A stretch of 64,000 nt of DNA from Pseudomonadota bacterium (GTDB lineage: Bacteria > Pseudomonadota > Gammaproteobacteria > Steroidobacterales > Steroidobacteraceae). The position numbers were made by a program, and so were the translations under genes. The notes beneath the pieces are model-generated. The model was not told where the DNA came from. It made no database searches and saw only the letters and a program-made list of their open reading frames with translations. This document shows positions 27,245-36,804 of the stretch, in pieces. The stretch's first letter is position 1. Each line of letters starts with the position of its first letter. Location of the stretch: positions 62,001-126,000 of the forward strand of contig JAFEDS010000010.1 of NCBI GenBank assembly GCA_018241505.1. The letters are read 5' to 3'.

Positions 27245-28126
27245 TCAGGCAGCAGCGGCCGGAGCCGCGGCGGCAGGCGGCAGCTTCAACAGCATGCGCA
27301 ACACGCCTGCGATGCGATCCCGCATATCCCGGCGATCGACGATCATGTCGAGCGCGCCATGCTCCAGCAGAAACTCGCTTCGTTGAAACCCTTCTGGCAA
27401 TGTCTCTCGCACCGTCTGCTGAATGACACGCGGGCCGGCGAATCCGATCAGTGCCCTTGGCTCCGCAATGTTGAGATCGCCGAGCATGGCCAGACTCGCC
27501 GACACACCCCCGGTCGTCGGGTCAGTCATGACCGAGATATAAGGCAGGTGCGCCTGAGCGAGAGCGGACAGTGCCGCGGATGTCTTGGCCATCTGCATCA
27601 GTGAATACAACGCTTCCTGCATACGCGCACCGCCGCTGGCGGTAAAGCACACAAAGGGTTTGCGATGCTCGATGCAGTGGTCGACGCCTCGTTTGAATCT
27701 CTCGCCCACGACTGACCCCATCGACCCGCCGAGGAACTGGAACTCAAACGCGCTGGCCACAATGGGCAGCCCCTGCAGTTGGCCGGCCAGCACAATCAAT
27801 GCGTCACGTTCACCGGTGGCCTTTTGCGCCTGGACCAGGCGGTCCCGATAGCGTTTGCTGTCGCGGAATTTCAGGGGATCTTCCGGCGACACAATCGCGC
27901 CGATCTCCAGCAGCTCACCCGGGTCGAGGAAGCTCTCGAGGCGCTCCCGGCCCCCGATCCGCATGTGGTGACTGCACTTCGGGCAGACGTAGAGATTGCG
28001 CTCGAGCTCAGCCCGATACAGCACCGCATCGCATGCCGGACACTTGATCCACAGGCCTTCCGGCACCGAGCGCGTGCGCCGCTCGGTCTTGATGCGCGAA
28101 GGCATGATTTTTTCGAACCACGACAT
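27245..28126 (-). CDS. accD: Acetyl-CoA carboxylase carboxyltransferase subunit beta
   Basis: 293 residues. It transfers CO2 from carboxybiotin to acetyl-CoA in fatty acid synthesis, together with AccA. The N-terminal four-cysteine zinc ribbon is intact (CPAC at about 29-32 and CPKC at 48-51). The crotonase-type core has [16 protein letters not shown] and [11 protein letters not shown]. The C-terminus is short and Ala-rich. truA is 15 bp upstream; the trp genes that often separate truA and accD in related gammaproteobacteria are absent here. Confidence 0.97.
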   Translation of the reverse strand: MSWFEKIMPSRIKTERRTRSVPEGLWIKCPACDAVLYRAELERNLYVCPKCSHHMRIGGRERLESFLDPGELLEIGAIVSPEDPLKFRDSKRYRDRLVQAQKATGERDALIVLAGQLQGLPIVASAFEFQFLGGSMGSVVGERFKRGVDHCIEHRKPFVCFTASGGARMQEALYSLMQMAKTSAALSALAQAHLPYISVMTDPTTGGVSASLAMLGDLNIAEPRALIGFAGPRVIQQTVRETLPEGFQRSEFLLEHGALDMIVDRRDMRDRIAGVLRMLLKLPPAAAAPAAAA

Positions 28127-28141
28127 GCTGGCCGTCCGTAC

Positions 28142-28942
28142 TCAATTTAATCCCGGCATGATAATGGATCGCTGGCCCAACCGCCCGGAGGGCAACCGAA
28201 AGGCTTCGGGATAGCGGACGTCCCAAAAGTACAGCCCTTCGGCGGGTGCCGTCGGCGCCCCTTTGGTCCGATCCAGTCCCTCGCGTACCTCCAGCGCCCA
28301 GGAGGGCGGCGCGTCGCCCTTACCGACCTCAATCAGCAGACCGGCGAGGTTGCGCATCATGTGATGCAGAAATGCGTTTGCCGTGGCCTCAATGATCACC
28401 CACTCCCCCAGGCGTTCCACGGAAAGGTGCTCCACCCGTCGGACGGGCGAGTTCGACTGGCACTCAGAAGATCGGAAGGCACTGAAATCGTAGTGCCCGC
28501 ACAGATGACCTGCCGCTTCGGCCATGCGTTCGTGATCCAGCGGTTTGAAGACGACGGCAGCCCGCTTTTCAGCGAGGGCTGAACGGGCCGTCCGATTCAA
28601 AATGAGGTACCTGTAGGTCCGCGCCTCAGCCGTGTAGCGGGCATGGAAATGCAGGGGTACTGGACGTGCCCACACGAGGCTGATGTCGCGAGGGAGCTCT
28701 GTATTGGCTCCCATGACCCATCCGCGCATGGGACGGGTTACGTTCGTATCGAAATGAGCGACCTGCCAACGCGCGTGCACGCCAGCGTCGGTGCGGCCAG
28801 CGCAGACGACGTCGACGCGCTCAGCCGCCACACCGCTCAGGGCACTCTCAACAAGGCCCTGAATGGTTCGTAGCGACTGCTGTGTCTGCCAGCCGGAATA
28901 AGCGGAACCGTCGTACTCCACCGCTACCGCGTATCTATTCAT
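28142..28942 (-). CDS. truA: tRNA pseudouridine synthase A
   Basis: 266 residues. It makes pseudouridine 38-40 in the anticodon arm. The catalytic aspartate is in CAGRTDAGVHARWQVAHFDT, and YRYLILNRTAR, FHHMMRN-like FLHHMMRNLAG and SPVRRVEHL are family blocks. First gene of the run truA-accD-folC-SPOR-cvpA-purF-glycerate kinase-kinase-miaE, in which gaps are under 100 bp throughout. Confidence 0.97.
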   Translation of the reverse strand: MNRYAVAVEYDGSAYSGWQTQQSLRTIQGLVESALSGVAAERVDVVCAGRTDAGVHARWQVAHFDTNVTRPMRGWVMGANTELPRDISLVWARPVPLHFHARYTAEARTYRYLILNRTARSALAEKRAAVVFKPLDHERMAEAAGHLCGHYDFSAFRSSECQSNSPVRRVEHLSVERLGEWVIIEATANAFLHHMMRNLAGLLIEVGKGDAPPSWALEVREGLDRTKGAPTAPAEGLYFWDVRYPEAFRLPSGRLGQRSIIMPGLN

Positions 28943-28963
28943 GCGCTGCGCGCAAACTTTCTA

Positions 28964-28988
28964 GGGGGATCGCGCAAGCGCGACCCCC
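28964..28988 (-). terminator. GC-rich hairpin between fimV and truA
   Basis: GGGGG and CGCGC arms pair across 28964-28988 with one bulged A and a two-base loop. On the minus strand it lies just downstream of fimV and upstream of truA. The downstream tail is only weakly T-rich, so it may terminate or attenuate rather than block fully. Confidence 0.4.
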
Positions 28989-29035
28989 GACATGCAGTGG
29001 CGCTGCGCGCCGGGGGTGGCACGTTTAACGTCGGC

Positions 29036-32000
29036 TCAACCTGGGAGGCTTTCGAGTAACCGTTGAGCTTCCTGCTTCTGCGCGACCGAGCCTTCGGTCA
29101 TGACTTCATCGAGGATGTTACGTGCACCCTCGGGGTCACCCATGTCCATGTAAGCGCGAGCCAGATCCAGCTTCGTGCCGACTTCGCTCATGGTCACCGG
29201 CTCGAGGTCCGGCAGCGCGAGATCGTCGGACGCGAGCTTCTGGGTCGCCGTGAACGCAGTGTCAGGAACGGTCGCCGTTCCGACATCCAGATCCACACCA
29301 GCACCGTTGGAACCGTGCGCGTGGTGATGCATGCCATCGGCATCGGCCTCACCTACGCCGTCGGCATCAACATCGCCGAGGTCGAAGTCAACGTCGCTGT
29401 CTTTGGACAGAGTCTGAAGGCGGGCGGTGGATGACGGATCAAACTCAGCAGGCTCATTCTGCTCGTCCTCACCGTTACCCAACACAGCATGCAGGTCGCT
29501 GTCATCCATACGCCACGCGGCGGTAGCGGACGGATCCTGATCCTCTTTAGCGTTAGCGCGACGCTGGGCTTCTTCCATCACCTTGCGTGAACGCTCGTCC
29601 ATGCCCGCAACGAGTGTTGGTGCATCGGGCGAAGCGCCGAGGCCAGGCTGATCCACCGTGTCGAGCGCACCAAGATCGAGACCGAGGTCATCGATAGCCA
29701 GCTCAGCCGTCTGTTCAGCGCTATGTCCCTGCTTGAGGGCCATGGCGACCTTCTGACGGATCGTCGGATCCTTCTGACCGCCGAGCTGCGGCTGCTCAAC
29801 CGTCGGACCTTCCGACTCGGAGCCGAACTCCGGGATCGCAGACTCGGACTCGCCCTTGATCTTCTGCGTCATCTGCCGGGTCGTGCCGGTAGATCCCGTG
29901 TTGAAAGCGTTTTCCAGGTTGAAATTGCGATCGGTCGCGGTACCCGTGGACTCGTGGTCCTCCCCGAGCGCCGATCCGATGTCGAGATCGACACCCTCGT
30001 TCTGACCGGGGACCGGCTCACCCAACAGGTCGAAGTCGACGCGGCTCTCACCACCTTCGAGATCCAGGTCAACGCCGCCGGCTGTCGCACCGCTGACGGC
30101 GCCACCACCGGAGAACAATGGATCTTCGGGGGCAAGCTGCTTGCCCATGATGACAATCTTTTCCCACTCGCCGGGAGCGGCGTCGGCACGCGTGTCCGCC
30201 AGCTCACGAGCGCTGTGCAGGAACTGGTCCTTGTTGCCCCATACGAAGAACACTTCGAGCAGCTTCAGCTTCAGATCGCGGCGGCTGGGCTCGCGGCTGA
30301 TGGCAATGCGGATCAGGTCGGCGGCCTGGTCATACAGGCCATACGCCATGTGGAAGTCGGCTTCGGCCAGCGGATCGCCTTGATCCAGATTGATGGCCGT
30401 TTCGCTGCTGATCGTCTCGTCGGAGGCGACGTGGCGGGCAGCAGGCGCTGCAGGAGCGGCACCTCCACCAAAGCGCGGCCGCTCGTGCGTACCCGACTCT
30501 TCAACGAGGAAAGCGCCGTCATCGGTAGCTGCCGTGAGCGGCCGAACGGGAGAAGTCTCTCCGCCGGCGGCGAAGCCACGATCCATCGAGGCGGCGCCAG
30601 CAACTGCCAGGCGGCCGAGCGAATCGTCGAACTCTGACTGCCGGCGCGAACGCCAAGCCCGCAAGCCCAAAAATCCGGCAATGGCTACTGCGAGCGCCGC
30701 GAGCGCCCACCAGTAGTCCTTGAGCATGTCGAAAATGCCGCCGCCACTATCGGTCACCGTCGGCGTAACTGGCGCATGAGGCCGTTTTGCACGGGTCTCT
30801 GCCGGCGTCGGTGTTGGTGTCGGTTCAGCCGCCGGAGCTGGCTCTGCAGCCGGAGGCGGTGCGGCCGCGGTCGGCGCCTGTGCCTGAGCGGGAGGCTGCT
30901 CCGCAGGTGTGGGCGTCGGTGCTGCAGCCGGAGGCGGCGTTGCCGCCACTGGCGGAGTTGGCGTGAGCGTCGCAGCCGGCGCTGCCGCCTTGCCCTGGCT
31001 CTCGATCTGCGACTGCAGACGTGCGAGCTCGGCATTGCGCAGTTCCAACAGACGCTTGGATTCGCTCAGTTGGCCTTCGAGTTCTTTGACACGGCCCTGA
31101 AGGGCCTTCGTCTCGGCATTGGTCGCACCAGTGCCAGCACCCTGCGTTTCGGTCGGGGTGACGAGGCGTAGGTGGCCCGGCTCGCTTGCCGCTGGTGATC
31201 CAGCGGGCGCGGCGGAACGCCACGCTGCGTACTGACGTCGGATCTCGCCGTTCGCTTCTGTAGGTGAAATAGCTGACGCGTCCGAGCTCTCGGGAATGCG
31301 CAGCACTGCGCCGGAGCGCATCAGATTCATATTCTTGTCGAACGCGGACGGATTGGCCTGATAGATGGCCAACATCCAGCTCCGGGTCTGCGCGGAATTT
31401 ACCGAGCTGCCCGAAGCGGAAGCAGCGATCGAAGACAACGTTTCGCCGCGCTTGATGACGTGGCTCGAACCACTTGCGGCACTCGCGCTGCTGCCGACTC
31501 CAGCCGGCGTCGGCTTTGCAGCACTCGACGAAGACGAAGCATCCGATGGAGTTGGCGAAGCCGACGAGGTGTCCTGCGCCGGCGGCACCTGCGAGCTGCG
31601 GGCAATCGCACCCTCGTGCGCGCCGGTACCGGCGGTCGGGGCGGCGACAGGAGCATTCGCAGCAGGCGACTGACCCGGCGTGAACACCGGCGGGTCCAGC
31701 AACATGGTGTACTCGCGGACGAGACGGCCACGAGCCCAATTCACTTCCACCAGCAGAGTAATGAACGGCTCCGTAATGGTGTCGGTGGACTTCAGCTTGA
31801 TGACCTGACGGCCGTCAGCAGTGCGCTGCGTCCGCACTTGCACGCTGCTAAGAAACACCGGCCAATCCAGGCCATAGCGGGTAAACGTGTCGCGCGAGGC
31901 GATCTGCGCCTTGAGGGTTTGCATTTCCTCAGGCGTGACGTCTACCAGCTCGATTTCTGCATCGAGTGGCGAATTAAGAGGCGAAAGGAGACGGATGTCC

Positions 32001-32077
32001 CCGAGACCAAGCGCGAACGAGGCCGACGGCAAGGCCATCAGCGTTGCTAGCACCAGGCTGCTACGTTTCACGGACAT
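29036..32077 (-). CDS. fimV: FimV-like pilus assembly / polar hub protein
   Basis: 1013 residues. Signal peptide 1-23 (SASFALG), then the FimV N-terminal domain (GDIRLLSPLNSPLDAEIEL), a periplasmic LysM domain (about 205-265, HVIKRGETLSSIA), a coiled coil (about 325-365), a Pro/Ala/Thr-rich linker, one TM helix (WWALAALAVAIAGFLGL, about 458-474), a large acidic cytoplasmic region, and a C-terminal TPR/FimV motif (KLDLARAYMDMGDPEGARN). FimV organises type IV pilus and chemosensory machinery at the pole. The ATG at 32077 gives the signal peptide; 30 upstream codons of the same frame are not part of it. A FimX-like protein is encoded at 40903. Confidence 0.93.
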   Translation of the reverse strand: MSVKRSSLVLATLMALPSASFALGLGDIRLLSPLNSPLDAEIELVDVTPEEMQTLKAQIASRDTFTRYGLDWPVFLSSVQVRTQRTADGRQVIKLKSTDTITEPFITLLVEVNWARGRLVREYTMLLDPPVFTPGQSPAANAPVAAPTAGTGAHEGAIARSSQVPPAQDTSSASPTPSDASSSSSAAKPTPAGVGSSASAASGSSHVIKRGETLSSIAASASGSSVNSAQTRSWMLAIYQANPSAFDKNMNLMRSGAVLRIPESSDASAISPTEANGEIRRQYAAWRSAAPAGSPAASEPGHLRLVTPTETQGAGTGATNAETKALQGRVKELEGQLSESKRLLELRNAELARLQSQIESQGKAAAPAATLTPTPPVAATPPPAAAPTPTPAEQPPAQAQAPTAAAPPPAAEPAPAAEPTPTPTPAETRAKRPHAPVTPTVTDSGGGIFDMLKDYWWALAALAVAIAGFLGLRAWRSRRQSEFDDSLGRLAVAGAASMDRGFAAGGETSPVRPLTAATDDGAFLVEESGTHERPRFGGGAAPAAPAARHVASDETISSETAINLDQGDPLAEADFHMAYGLYDQAADLIRIAISREPSRRDLKLKLLEVFFVWGNKDQFLHSARELADTRADAAPGEWEKIVIMGKQLAPEDPLFSGGGAVSGATAGGVDLDLEGGESRVDFDLLGEPVPGQNEGVDLDIGSALGEDHESTGTATDRNFNLENAFNTGSTGTTRQMTQKIKGESESAIPEFGSESEGPTVEQPQLGGQKDPTIRQKVAMALKQGHSAEQTAELAIDDLGLDLGALDTVDQPGLGASPDAPTLVAGMDERSRKVMEEAQRRANAKEDQDPSATAAWRMDDSDLHAVLGNGEDEQNEPAEFDPSSTARLQTLSKDSDVDFDLGDVDADGVGEADADGMHHHAHGSNGAGVDLDVGTATVPDTAFTATQKLASDDLALPDLEPVTMSEVGTKLDLARAYMDMGDPEGARNILDEVMTEGSVAQKQEAQRLLESLPG

Positions 32078-32095
32078 TACGACACCCCGAGAGGT

Positions 32096-32130
32096 ATCAA
32101 CGGTTAAAAAGTCTTTTAAAAACAAACGAG
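32096..32130 (-). promoter_or_regulatory. AT-rich patch with inverted repeat upstream of fimV
   Basis: TTAAAA-agtc-TTTTAA (32104-32119) lies in a markedly AT-rich 35-bp island, 20 to 50 bp upstream of the fimV start. A promoter UP-like region or operator is plausible; no clear -35/-10 pair. Confidence 0.3.
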
Positions 32131-32173
32131 TGGACTGCTTTCCGCGACCCCACCCAACGGCCGGCAATATACA

Positions 32174-33202
32174 TTACATATGCTGCCGAGCCAAAATCTC
32201 TGCGATCTGGATCGCATTCGTGGCGGCACCCTTGCGCACGTTGTCGGCTACGACCCATAAGTTAAGTCCCTTATCGCAGGTCAGATCTTCACGTATTCGC
32301 CCGACATAAACTGTGTCGCGGTTCGCTGCCTCGGTAGCCGCCGTTGGGTACCCCCCGAGCCGGCGCTCATCCATAACTTCCACTCCCGGGGCCTTCGAAA
32401 GCAGCGCGCGGGCCTCGTCGGCTGTGATCTTCGAACGCGTTTCCAGGTGCACAACCTCTGAATGCCCGTAAAAGACGGGCACCCGCACCGCGGTCGCATT
32501 TACGCGGATGTTGGGGTCGCCGAGGATCTTCCGGGTCTCCCACACCATCTTCATTTCTTCCTTGGTGTAGCCGTTTTCCTGAAACTTGTCGATCTGCGGT
32601 ACACAGTTGAACGCAATCTGCTTGGCCACGACCCGCGCTTTGACCGGGCCCTTGCCGCTCAACAACTGCACCGATTGCTCCGCCAACTCTTCCACCGCGT
32701 CCCGCCCGGCACCTGACACCGACTGATAGGTGGCAACATTGATGCGATCGATGCCCACGGCGTCCTGGATCGGCTTCAGCGCAACCACGAGCTGAATGGT
32801 GGAGCAATTCGGGTTGGCAATGATCCCACGGTTCTTGTACTGCGCTATGGCCTCGGGATTGACCTCCGGGACGACGAGCGGAATGTCGTCCTCGTAACGA
32901 AATTCCGAGGTGTTGTCGATAACGATGCAACCCGCGGCGGCGGCCTTCGGCGCGTAGATACGCGACACTTCGGCGCCCGGGGAGAACAGGCCGATGTCGA
33001 CGCCACGGAAGTCGAAAGCATCCAGATCCTGGACGTGCAGGGTGCGCCCTTTGAATTCAACGCCCTTGCCCAACGAACGCGAGCTGGCCAGGGCGTGCAC
33101 TTCCGAAACCGGGAAATTCCGCTCAGCGAGCACCTGGAGCAGGGTTTCGCCCACCAGGCCGGTGGCACCCACAATGGCAACGGAGAAGTCTGACTTGTTC
33201 AC
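32174..33202 (-). CDS. asd: Aspartate-semialdehyde dehydrogenase
   Basis: 342 residues. It reduces aspartyl phosphate to the semialdehyde for Lys/Thr/Met and diaminopimelate synthesis. NADP fold VAIVGATGLVGETLL at the N-terminus and catalytic C133 in ANPNCSTIQLVV; YQSVSGAGRDAVEEL also fits the Gram-positive-like asd subtype. No ATG exists near the start. A GTG at 33202 begins exactly where the family begins (NKSDFSVAIVG), whereas the GTG at 33292 would add 30 unrelated residues. Followed downstream by fimV after 96 bp. Confidence 0.93.
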   Translation of the reverse strand: MNKSDFSVAIVGATGLVGETLLQVLAERNFPVSEVHALASSRSLGKGVEFKGRTLHVQDLDAFDFRGVDIGLFSPGAEVSRIYAPKAAAAGCIVIDNTSEFRYEDDIPLVVPEVNPEAIAQYKNRGIIANPNCSTIQLVVALKPIQDAVGIDRINVATYQSVSGAGRDAVEELAEQSVQLLSGKGPVKARVVAKQIAFNCVPQIDKFQENGYTKEEMKMVWETRKILGDPNIRVNATAVRVPVFYGHSEVVHLETRSKITADEARALLSKAPGVEVMDERRLGGYPTAATEAANRDTVYVGRIREDLTCDKGLNLWVVADNVRKGAATNAIQIAEILARQHM

Positions 33203-33311
33203 TTGTTTACTTGGCGCGGCACTGGCCGCGCAGAGCCCGGGTTCTTTTCCGCCACCAAAAAGCGCGGTTTTTGGTGGCTGCGATTGCGGCACGGCTGAGT
33301 TTTAACACGCC

Positions 33312-34409
33312 TCAGGTCACTTTGCTGATGTCAGGGGTAGACGATTTCACATCCGCGTTCTGAGCGCGATTACGCAAGAAATGATCCAATAAAACAATCG
33401 CCAACATTGCCTCGGCAATCGGCGTTGCGCGCAAACCCACGCAGGGGTCGTGACGTCCCGTCGTCGCGACCTCCACCGGATTCCCGTCGACGTCGATCGT
33501 ACTCCCCGGAATCTGAATACTCGATGTCGGTTTCAGCGTTGCATGCGCGACGATGTCCTGGCCGGTCGAGATTCCACCCAGCACGCCACCTGCGTGATTC
33601 GACTTGAAGCCCGTGGGTGTCAGCTCGTCCCGATGCTCACTACCCTTTTGTTGCGCAGCGACAGTACCCGCGCCGATTTCCACAGCTTTGACCGCGTTGA
33701 TACTCATCAGCGCATGCGCAATGTCGGCGTCCAACCGGTCGAATACCGGCTCTCCCAAGCCTGGCGGCACGCCCGTCGCAATCACCGTCACACGTGCTCC
33801 AACAGAATCCCCTTCACTACGAACCTTCCACATCAACTGCTCCAGCTCCTCGATGCGAGCCGGGTCCGGGCAGAAAAACGGGTTCTGATAGGCGAACGCC
33901 GGGTCGACAGGATCGAGTTTGAGACCGCCAATCTGGCTGAGATAGCCGCTGATGCGGACTCCCAATCGTTCAGCGAGGTACTTACGCGCGATAGCGCCCG
34001 CGGCAACGCGCATGACAGTCTCTCGGGCAGACGAACGGCCGCCACCCCGATAGTCACGTAAACCGTACTTGTGTTGATAAGTGTAGTCCGCATGCCCCGG
34101 GCGGAATCGGTCTTTGATCTTGTCGTAGTCACGCGAACGGGCGTCGGTGTTCTCGATCAGGATGCCGATGGGTGTGCCGGTCGTGCGGCCCTCAAACACT
34201 CCCGACAGGATCCGCACCTGGTCGCCTTCCCGCCGCTGACTCACAAAGTGAGAAGTACCCGTGCGGCGCCGATCGACGTCCGCCTGCAGGTCGGATTCGG
34301 CGAGCGGCAGGCCCGGTGGGCAGCCATCGACGATACAGCCCATGGCCGGGCCATGGCTTTCGCCAAACGTAGTGACCGTGAAAAGAGTGCCTATTGTGTT
34401 ACCGGACAT
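33312..34409 (-). CDS. aroC: Chorismate synthase
   Basis: 365 residues. Last shikimate-pathway step, FMN-dependent. Signature blocks: [21 protein letters not shown] at the N-terminus, [24 protein letters not shown], and [18 protein letters not shown] near the C-terminus. Its start lies within the end of prmB (11-bp overlap), giving the conserved prmB-aroC pair. Confidence 0.97.
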   Translation of the reverse strand: MSGNTIGTLFTVTTFGESHGPAMGCIVDGCPPGLPLAESDLQADVDRRRTGTSHFVSQRREGDQVRILSGVFEGRTTGTPIGILIENTDARSRDYDKIKDRFRPGHADYTYQHKYGLRDYRGGGRSSARETVMRVAAGAIARKYLAERLGVRISGYLSQIGGLKLDPVDPAFAYQNPFFCPDPARIEELEQLMWKVRSEGDSVGARVTVIATGVPPGLGEPVFDRLDADIAHALMSINAVKAVEIGAGTVAAQQKGSEHRDELTPTGFKSNHAGGVLGGISTGQDIVAHATLKPTSSIQIPGSTIDVDGNPVEVATTGRHDPCVGLRATPIAEAMLAIVLLDHFLRNRAQNADVKSSTPDISKVT

Positions 34410-35313
34410 GATTCATCAGTTGTTCGGCTGTCAGCAGAAAAACCCCACCGCCGCCACGCTCAAAGTCTAACCACACAAACGGAAGATCCCGGAACGCTCG
34501 CCGCACGGCCGTTTCCGTATTACCGACCTCAACGACGAGAATGCCGCCGGGGCGCAAGAACCGCCCGGCTTCTCGAATCAAGATCCGCACGGAATCGAGC
34601 CCGGAATCGCCCGCCGCGAGCGCGATCCGTGGCTCGTGCCGGTACTCGGGCGGCAACGCCCTCATCTCACGGGCGCCCACGTAAGGCGGGTTCGAGACGA
34701 TGATATCGTAGGTGGGGTTCCCCGACAGGCCATTGAAGTGATCGGACTCAACGAGCCGGACACGTCGGCCGAGGCGATGCTTTCGAACGTTGATTGCCGC
34801 TACCTCCAAGGCGTCCTTGGAAATATCGACGGCGTCAACCTTCGCACGCGGGAACGCTTTCGCACTCGCGATGGCGATACAACCAGAGCCAGTCCCCACA
34901 TCGAGTATCCGCTCAACCTTCCGAGGATCGATCCACGGGGTGAACTGACGTTCGATGAGCTCAGCAAGCGCTGATCGCGGTATGAGCACTCTCGAGTCAA
35001 CGTAGAACGGCAACCCGGCGAACCACGTCTCGTGTGTGAGGTACACGGCAGGGATACGTTCTTTAATCCGACGCGAAATCAGGTCTTCGACGCTTTGGCG
35101 AGCGCCGGAGGGCGCGCGCCTGCGGTACGCGGCGGGCCCGAGATCGTGCGAAAGGTTCAGTACATGGAACACGATTGCAGCCGCATCGTCCACGGCACTG
35201 TCCGTCCCATGACCGTAAAACACCTTGGCGCGTTTCAGGCGGCGAGCGGCCCGATCGATCAGATCGCCGACGCTGATTGAGCGACTGCTGTGGGATAATT
35301 CTCGAATGACCAA
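34399..35313 (-). CDS. prmB: Ribosomal protein uL3 glutamine methyltransferase
   Basis: About 304 residues. It methylates the glutamine of uL3 using SAM. N-terminal helical domain with [17 protein letters not shown] motif [14 protein letters not shown] and the catalytic NPPY (VSNPPYVG). The frame is open far upstream, but similarity begins near 35300 and there is no ATG; TTG at 35313 is the best start (ATT at 35307 is another). That start overlaps the divergent SCO1 start codon (35306), so both genes begin within the same few bases on opposite strands. Confidence 0.88.
   Translation of the reverse strand: MVIRELSHSSRSISVGDLIDRAARRLKRAKVFYGHGTDSAVDDAAAIVFHVLNLSHDLGPAAYRRRAPSGARQSVEDLISRRIKERIPAVYLTHETWFAGLPFYVDSRVLIPRSALAELIERQFTPWIDPRKVERILDVGTGSGCIAIASAKAFPRAKVDAVDISKDALEVAAINVRKHRLGRRVRLVESDHFNGLSGNPTYDIIVSNPPYVGAREMRALPPEYRHEPRIALAAGDSGLDSVRILIREAGRFLRPGGILVVEVGNTETAVRRAFRDLPFVWLDFERGGGGVFLLTAEQLMNHVR
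35291..35299 (+). promoter_or_regulatory. Extended -10 promoter of the SCO1 gene (leaderless)
   Basis: TGGGATAAT is an extended -10 (TGn plus GATAAT). Transcription would start about 7 bases later, which is the A of the ATG at 35306. No Shine-Dalgarno is present, so a leaderless mRNA is likely. Confidence 0.4.
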
Positions 35314-35926
35314 GCGACTTTCCTGGCTCCTGGTGGCCGTTGCCGCGCTGTGCGCCGCAGTGGCCGGTTTTTGGCTGGCGCGCGAACTTGACAGCTCAGG
35401 CCCACAGCTTGCAAGCGGAACCTGGCTGGGCATCCCCCGCACCGTGGCCGATTTCCGGCTCACCGATAGCCAGGGCCATCCCTTCACCCCCCACGACCTG
35501 CAAGGCAAACCGAGCCTGGTGTTCTTCGGATTCACGCATTGCCCGGACGTTTGTCCGACGACTCTGGTCAAATTGGCACAGGTCAAAAAGGCTGCGCCCG
35601 TGGCCGGATTGCAAGTGGTGCTCGTAACGGTCGACCCTCAGCGCGATACCCCAGAGGCCATCGGGAAATACGCGCACGCCTTCGATCCCACATTCATTGG
35701 CCTCACGGGAGACCAGGCAGCTATCGACAAGGTGACTAAGGCATTCGGCGTTGCAGCCGTGCGCGTCGACCTTCCCGGTGGTGACTACACCATGGACCAC
35801 TCCGCCGCGGTATTTCTCGTCAACTCCCGCGCGCAGATTGTGGGCATTTTCACGCCGCCGTTTGACACCCGAAAGCTCGCGCAGGATCTGCTCGCGGCGA
35901 CGCCGCACCTGGGCGCCCAATCGTGA
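35306..35926 (+). CDS. SCO family copper chaperone-like protein
   Basis: 206 residues. Membrane-anchored periplasmic thioredoxin-fold protein used for CuA-site assembly of cytochrome c oxidase or for redox signalling. N-terminal helix about 6-24. Copper ligands: CPDVC (FTHCPDVCPTTL) and the distal histidine in YTMDHSAAVFL. LVTVDPQRDTPE is the family block. The ATG has no ribosome-binding site but a -10 box right before it. Coupled to psd through a GTGA overlap at 35923. Confidence 0.92.
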   Translation: MTKRLSWLLVAVAALCAAVAGFWLARELDSSGPQLASGTWLGIPRTVADFRLTDSQGHPFTPHDLQGKPSLVFFGFTHCPDVCPTTLVKLAQVKKAAPVAGLQVVLVTVDPQRDTPEAIGKYAHAFDPTFIGLTGDQAAIDKVTKAFGVAAVRVDLPGGDYTMDHSAAVFLVNSRAQIVGIFTPPFDTRKLAQDLLAATPHLGAQS

Positions 35927-36804
35927 CAGTCAAAGATCGCCTGTTTGTAGCCAGCCAGTACGCCCTCCCCCAGCACTTTCTCTCCCGTATCGTCTACCGC
36001 CTGACACGGAGTCGCTCACGCGGCGTGAAAAACACACTCATCAGCAACTTCATGCGGGGCTTCAGCCCAGACATGTCGGATGCGTTGCAGCCCGACGCGC
36101 TGGCCTACGGATCGTTCAATGAGTTTTTCACGCGTGCACTGCGTCCAGGCACCCGCCCAATGGATACCAGTGACAGTGTTTTGACTTCGCCCGTGGACGG
36201 GGCCGTCAGCCAGATCGGCTCACTCGATGGCTCACAGATCCTGCAGGCCAAGGGGCATCAGTATTCACTCGAGGCACTGCTCGCCTGTGCCGGAGGCACG
36301 ACAAACTGGGCGCCGCGGTTCACACAAGGTTGTTTTGCTACTTTGTACCTGGCGCCATTCAATTATCATCGCATCCACATGCCGTTGAGCGGCACCCTGC
36401 GCGCGGCCTGGTACGTGCCCGGCCAGTTATTCAGTGTCAACGCGGTCACAGCGGGGTCCGTCCCCGGATTGTTTGCCCGCAATGAGAGAGTTGTCTGCAT
36501 ATTCGAGGAAGGACCCCGGATGTTCGCCATGGTGTTGGTAGGCGCGCTCTTTGTCGGAAGCATGGATACGGTGTGGCACGGAGAGATCACTCCCCGCAAT
36601 CCGCGCACGCGCCTGGAACTACCGCTGGATGACTCCCGTGCGCCGTTACGCCTCGAAAAAGGGGCTGAAATGGGTCGATTCAACATGGGTTCGACAGTGA
36701 TTCTCATCCTGCCGCCCGACACCATCGACTGGCTGCCGGACGTCCAGGCCGGTGACCGCATCCGCATGGGCCAGTCACTCGCACGGCTTCGCCATCATGG
36801 TTGA
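35923..36804 (+). CDS. psd: Phosphatidylserine decarboxylase
   Basis: 293 residues. It makes phosphatidylethanolamine at the inner membrane. The self-cleavage site that generates the pyruvoyl group reads FNMGSTVI near residue 251; the canonical tripeptide is LGS/GST, so the essential Gly-Ser is kept while the preceding residue is Met. YLAPFNYHRIHMP and SPVDGAVSQIG are conserved. The start codon is GTG overlapping the SCO1 stop. The end overlaps epmA by 8 bp. Neighbouring psd and epmA are also linked in E. coli. Confidence 0.95.
   Translation: MTVKDRLFVASQYALPQHFLSRIVYRLTRSRSRGVKNTLISNFMRGFSPDMSDALQPDALAYGSFNEFFTRALRPGTRPMDTSDSVLTSPVDGAVSQIGSLDGSQILQAKGHQYSLEALLACAGGTTNWAPRFTQGCFATLYLAPFNYHRIHMPLSGTLRAAWYVPGQLFSVNAVTAGSVPGLFARNERVVCIFEEGPRMFAMVLVGALFVGSMDTVWHGEITPRNPRTRLELPLDDSRAPLRLEKGAEMGRFNMGSTVILILPPDTIDWLPDVQAGDRIRMGQSLARLRHHG

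Noticed and set aside
30754-31739. Frames over the fimV linker and repeats of Pro/Ala/Thr codons
   Set aside because: Low-complexity coding DNA of the FimV linker, not a tandem repeat or separate gene.
32174-33292. Longer asd start at GTG 33292
   Set aside because: Would add 30 residues unlike any semialdehyde dehydrogenase; GTG 33202 matches the family start.
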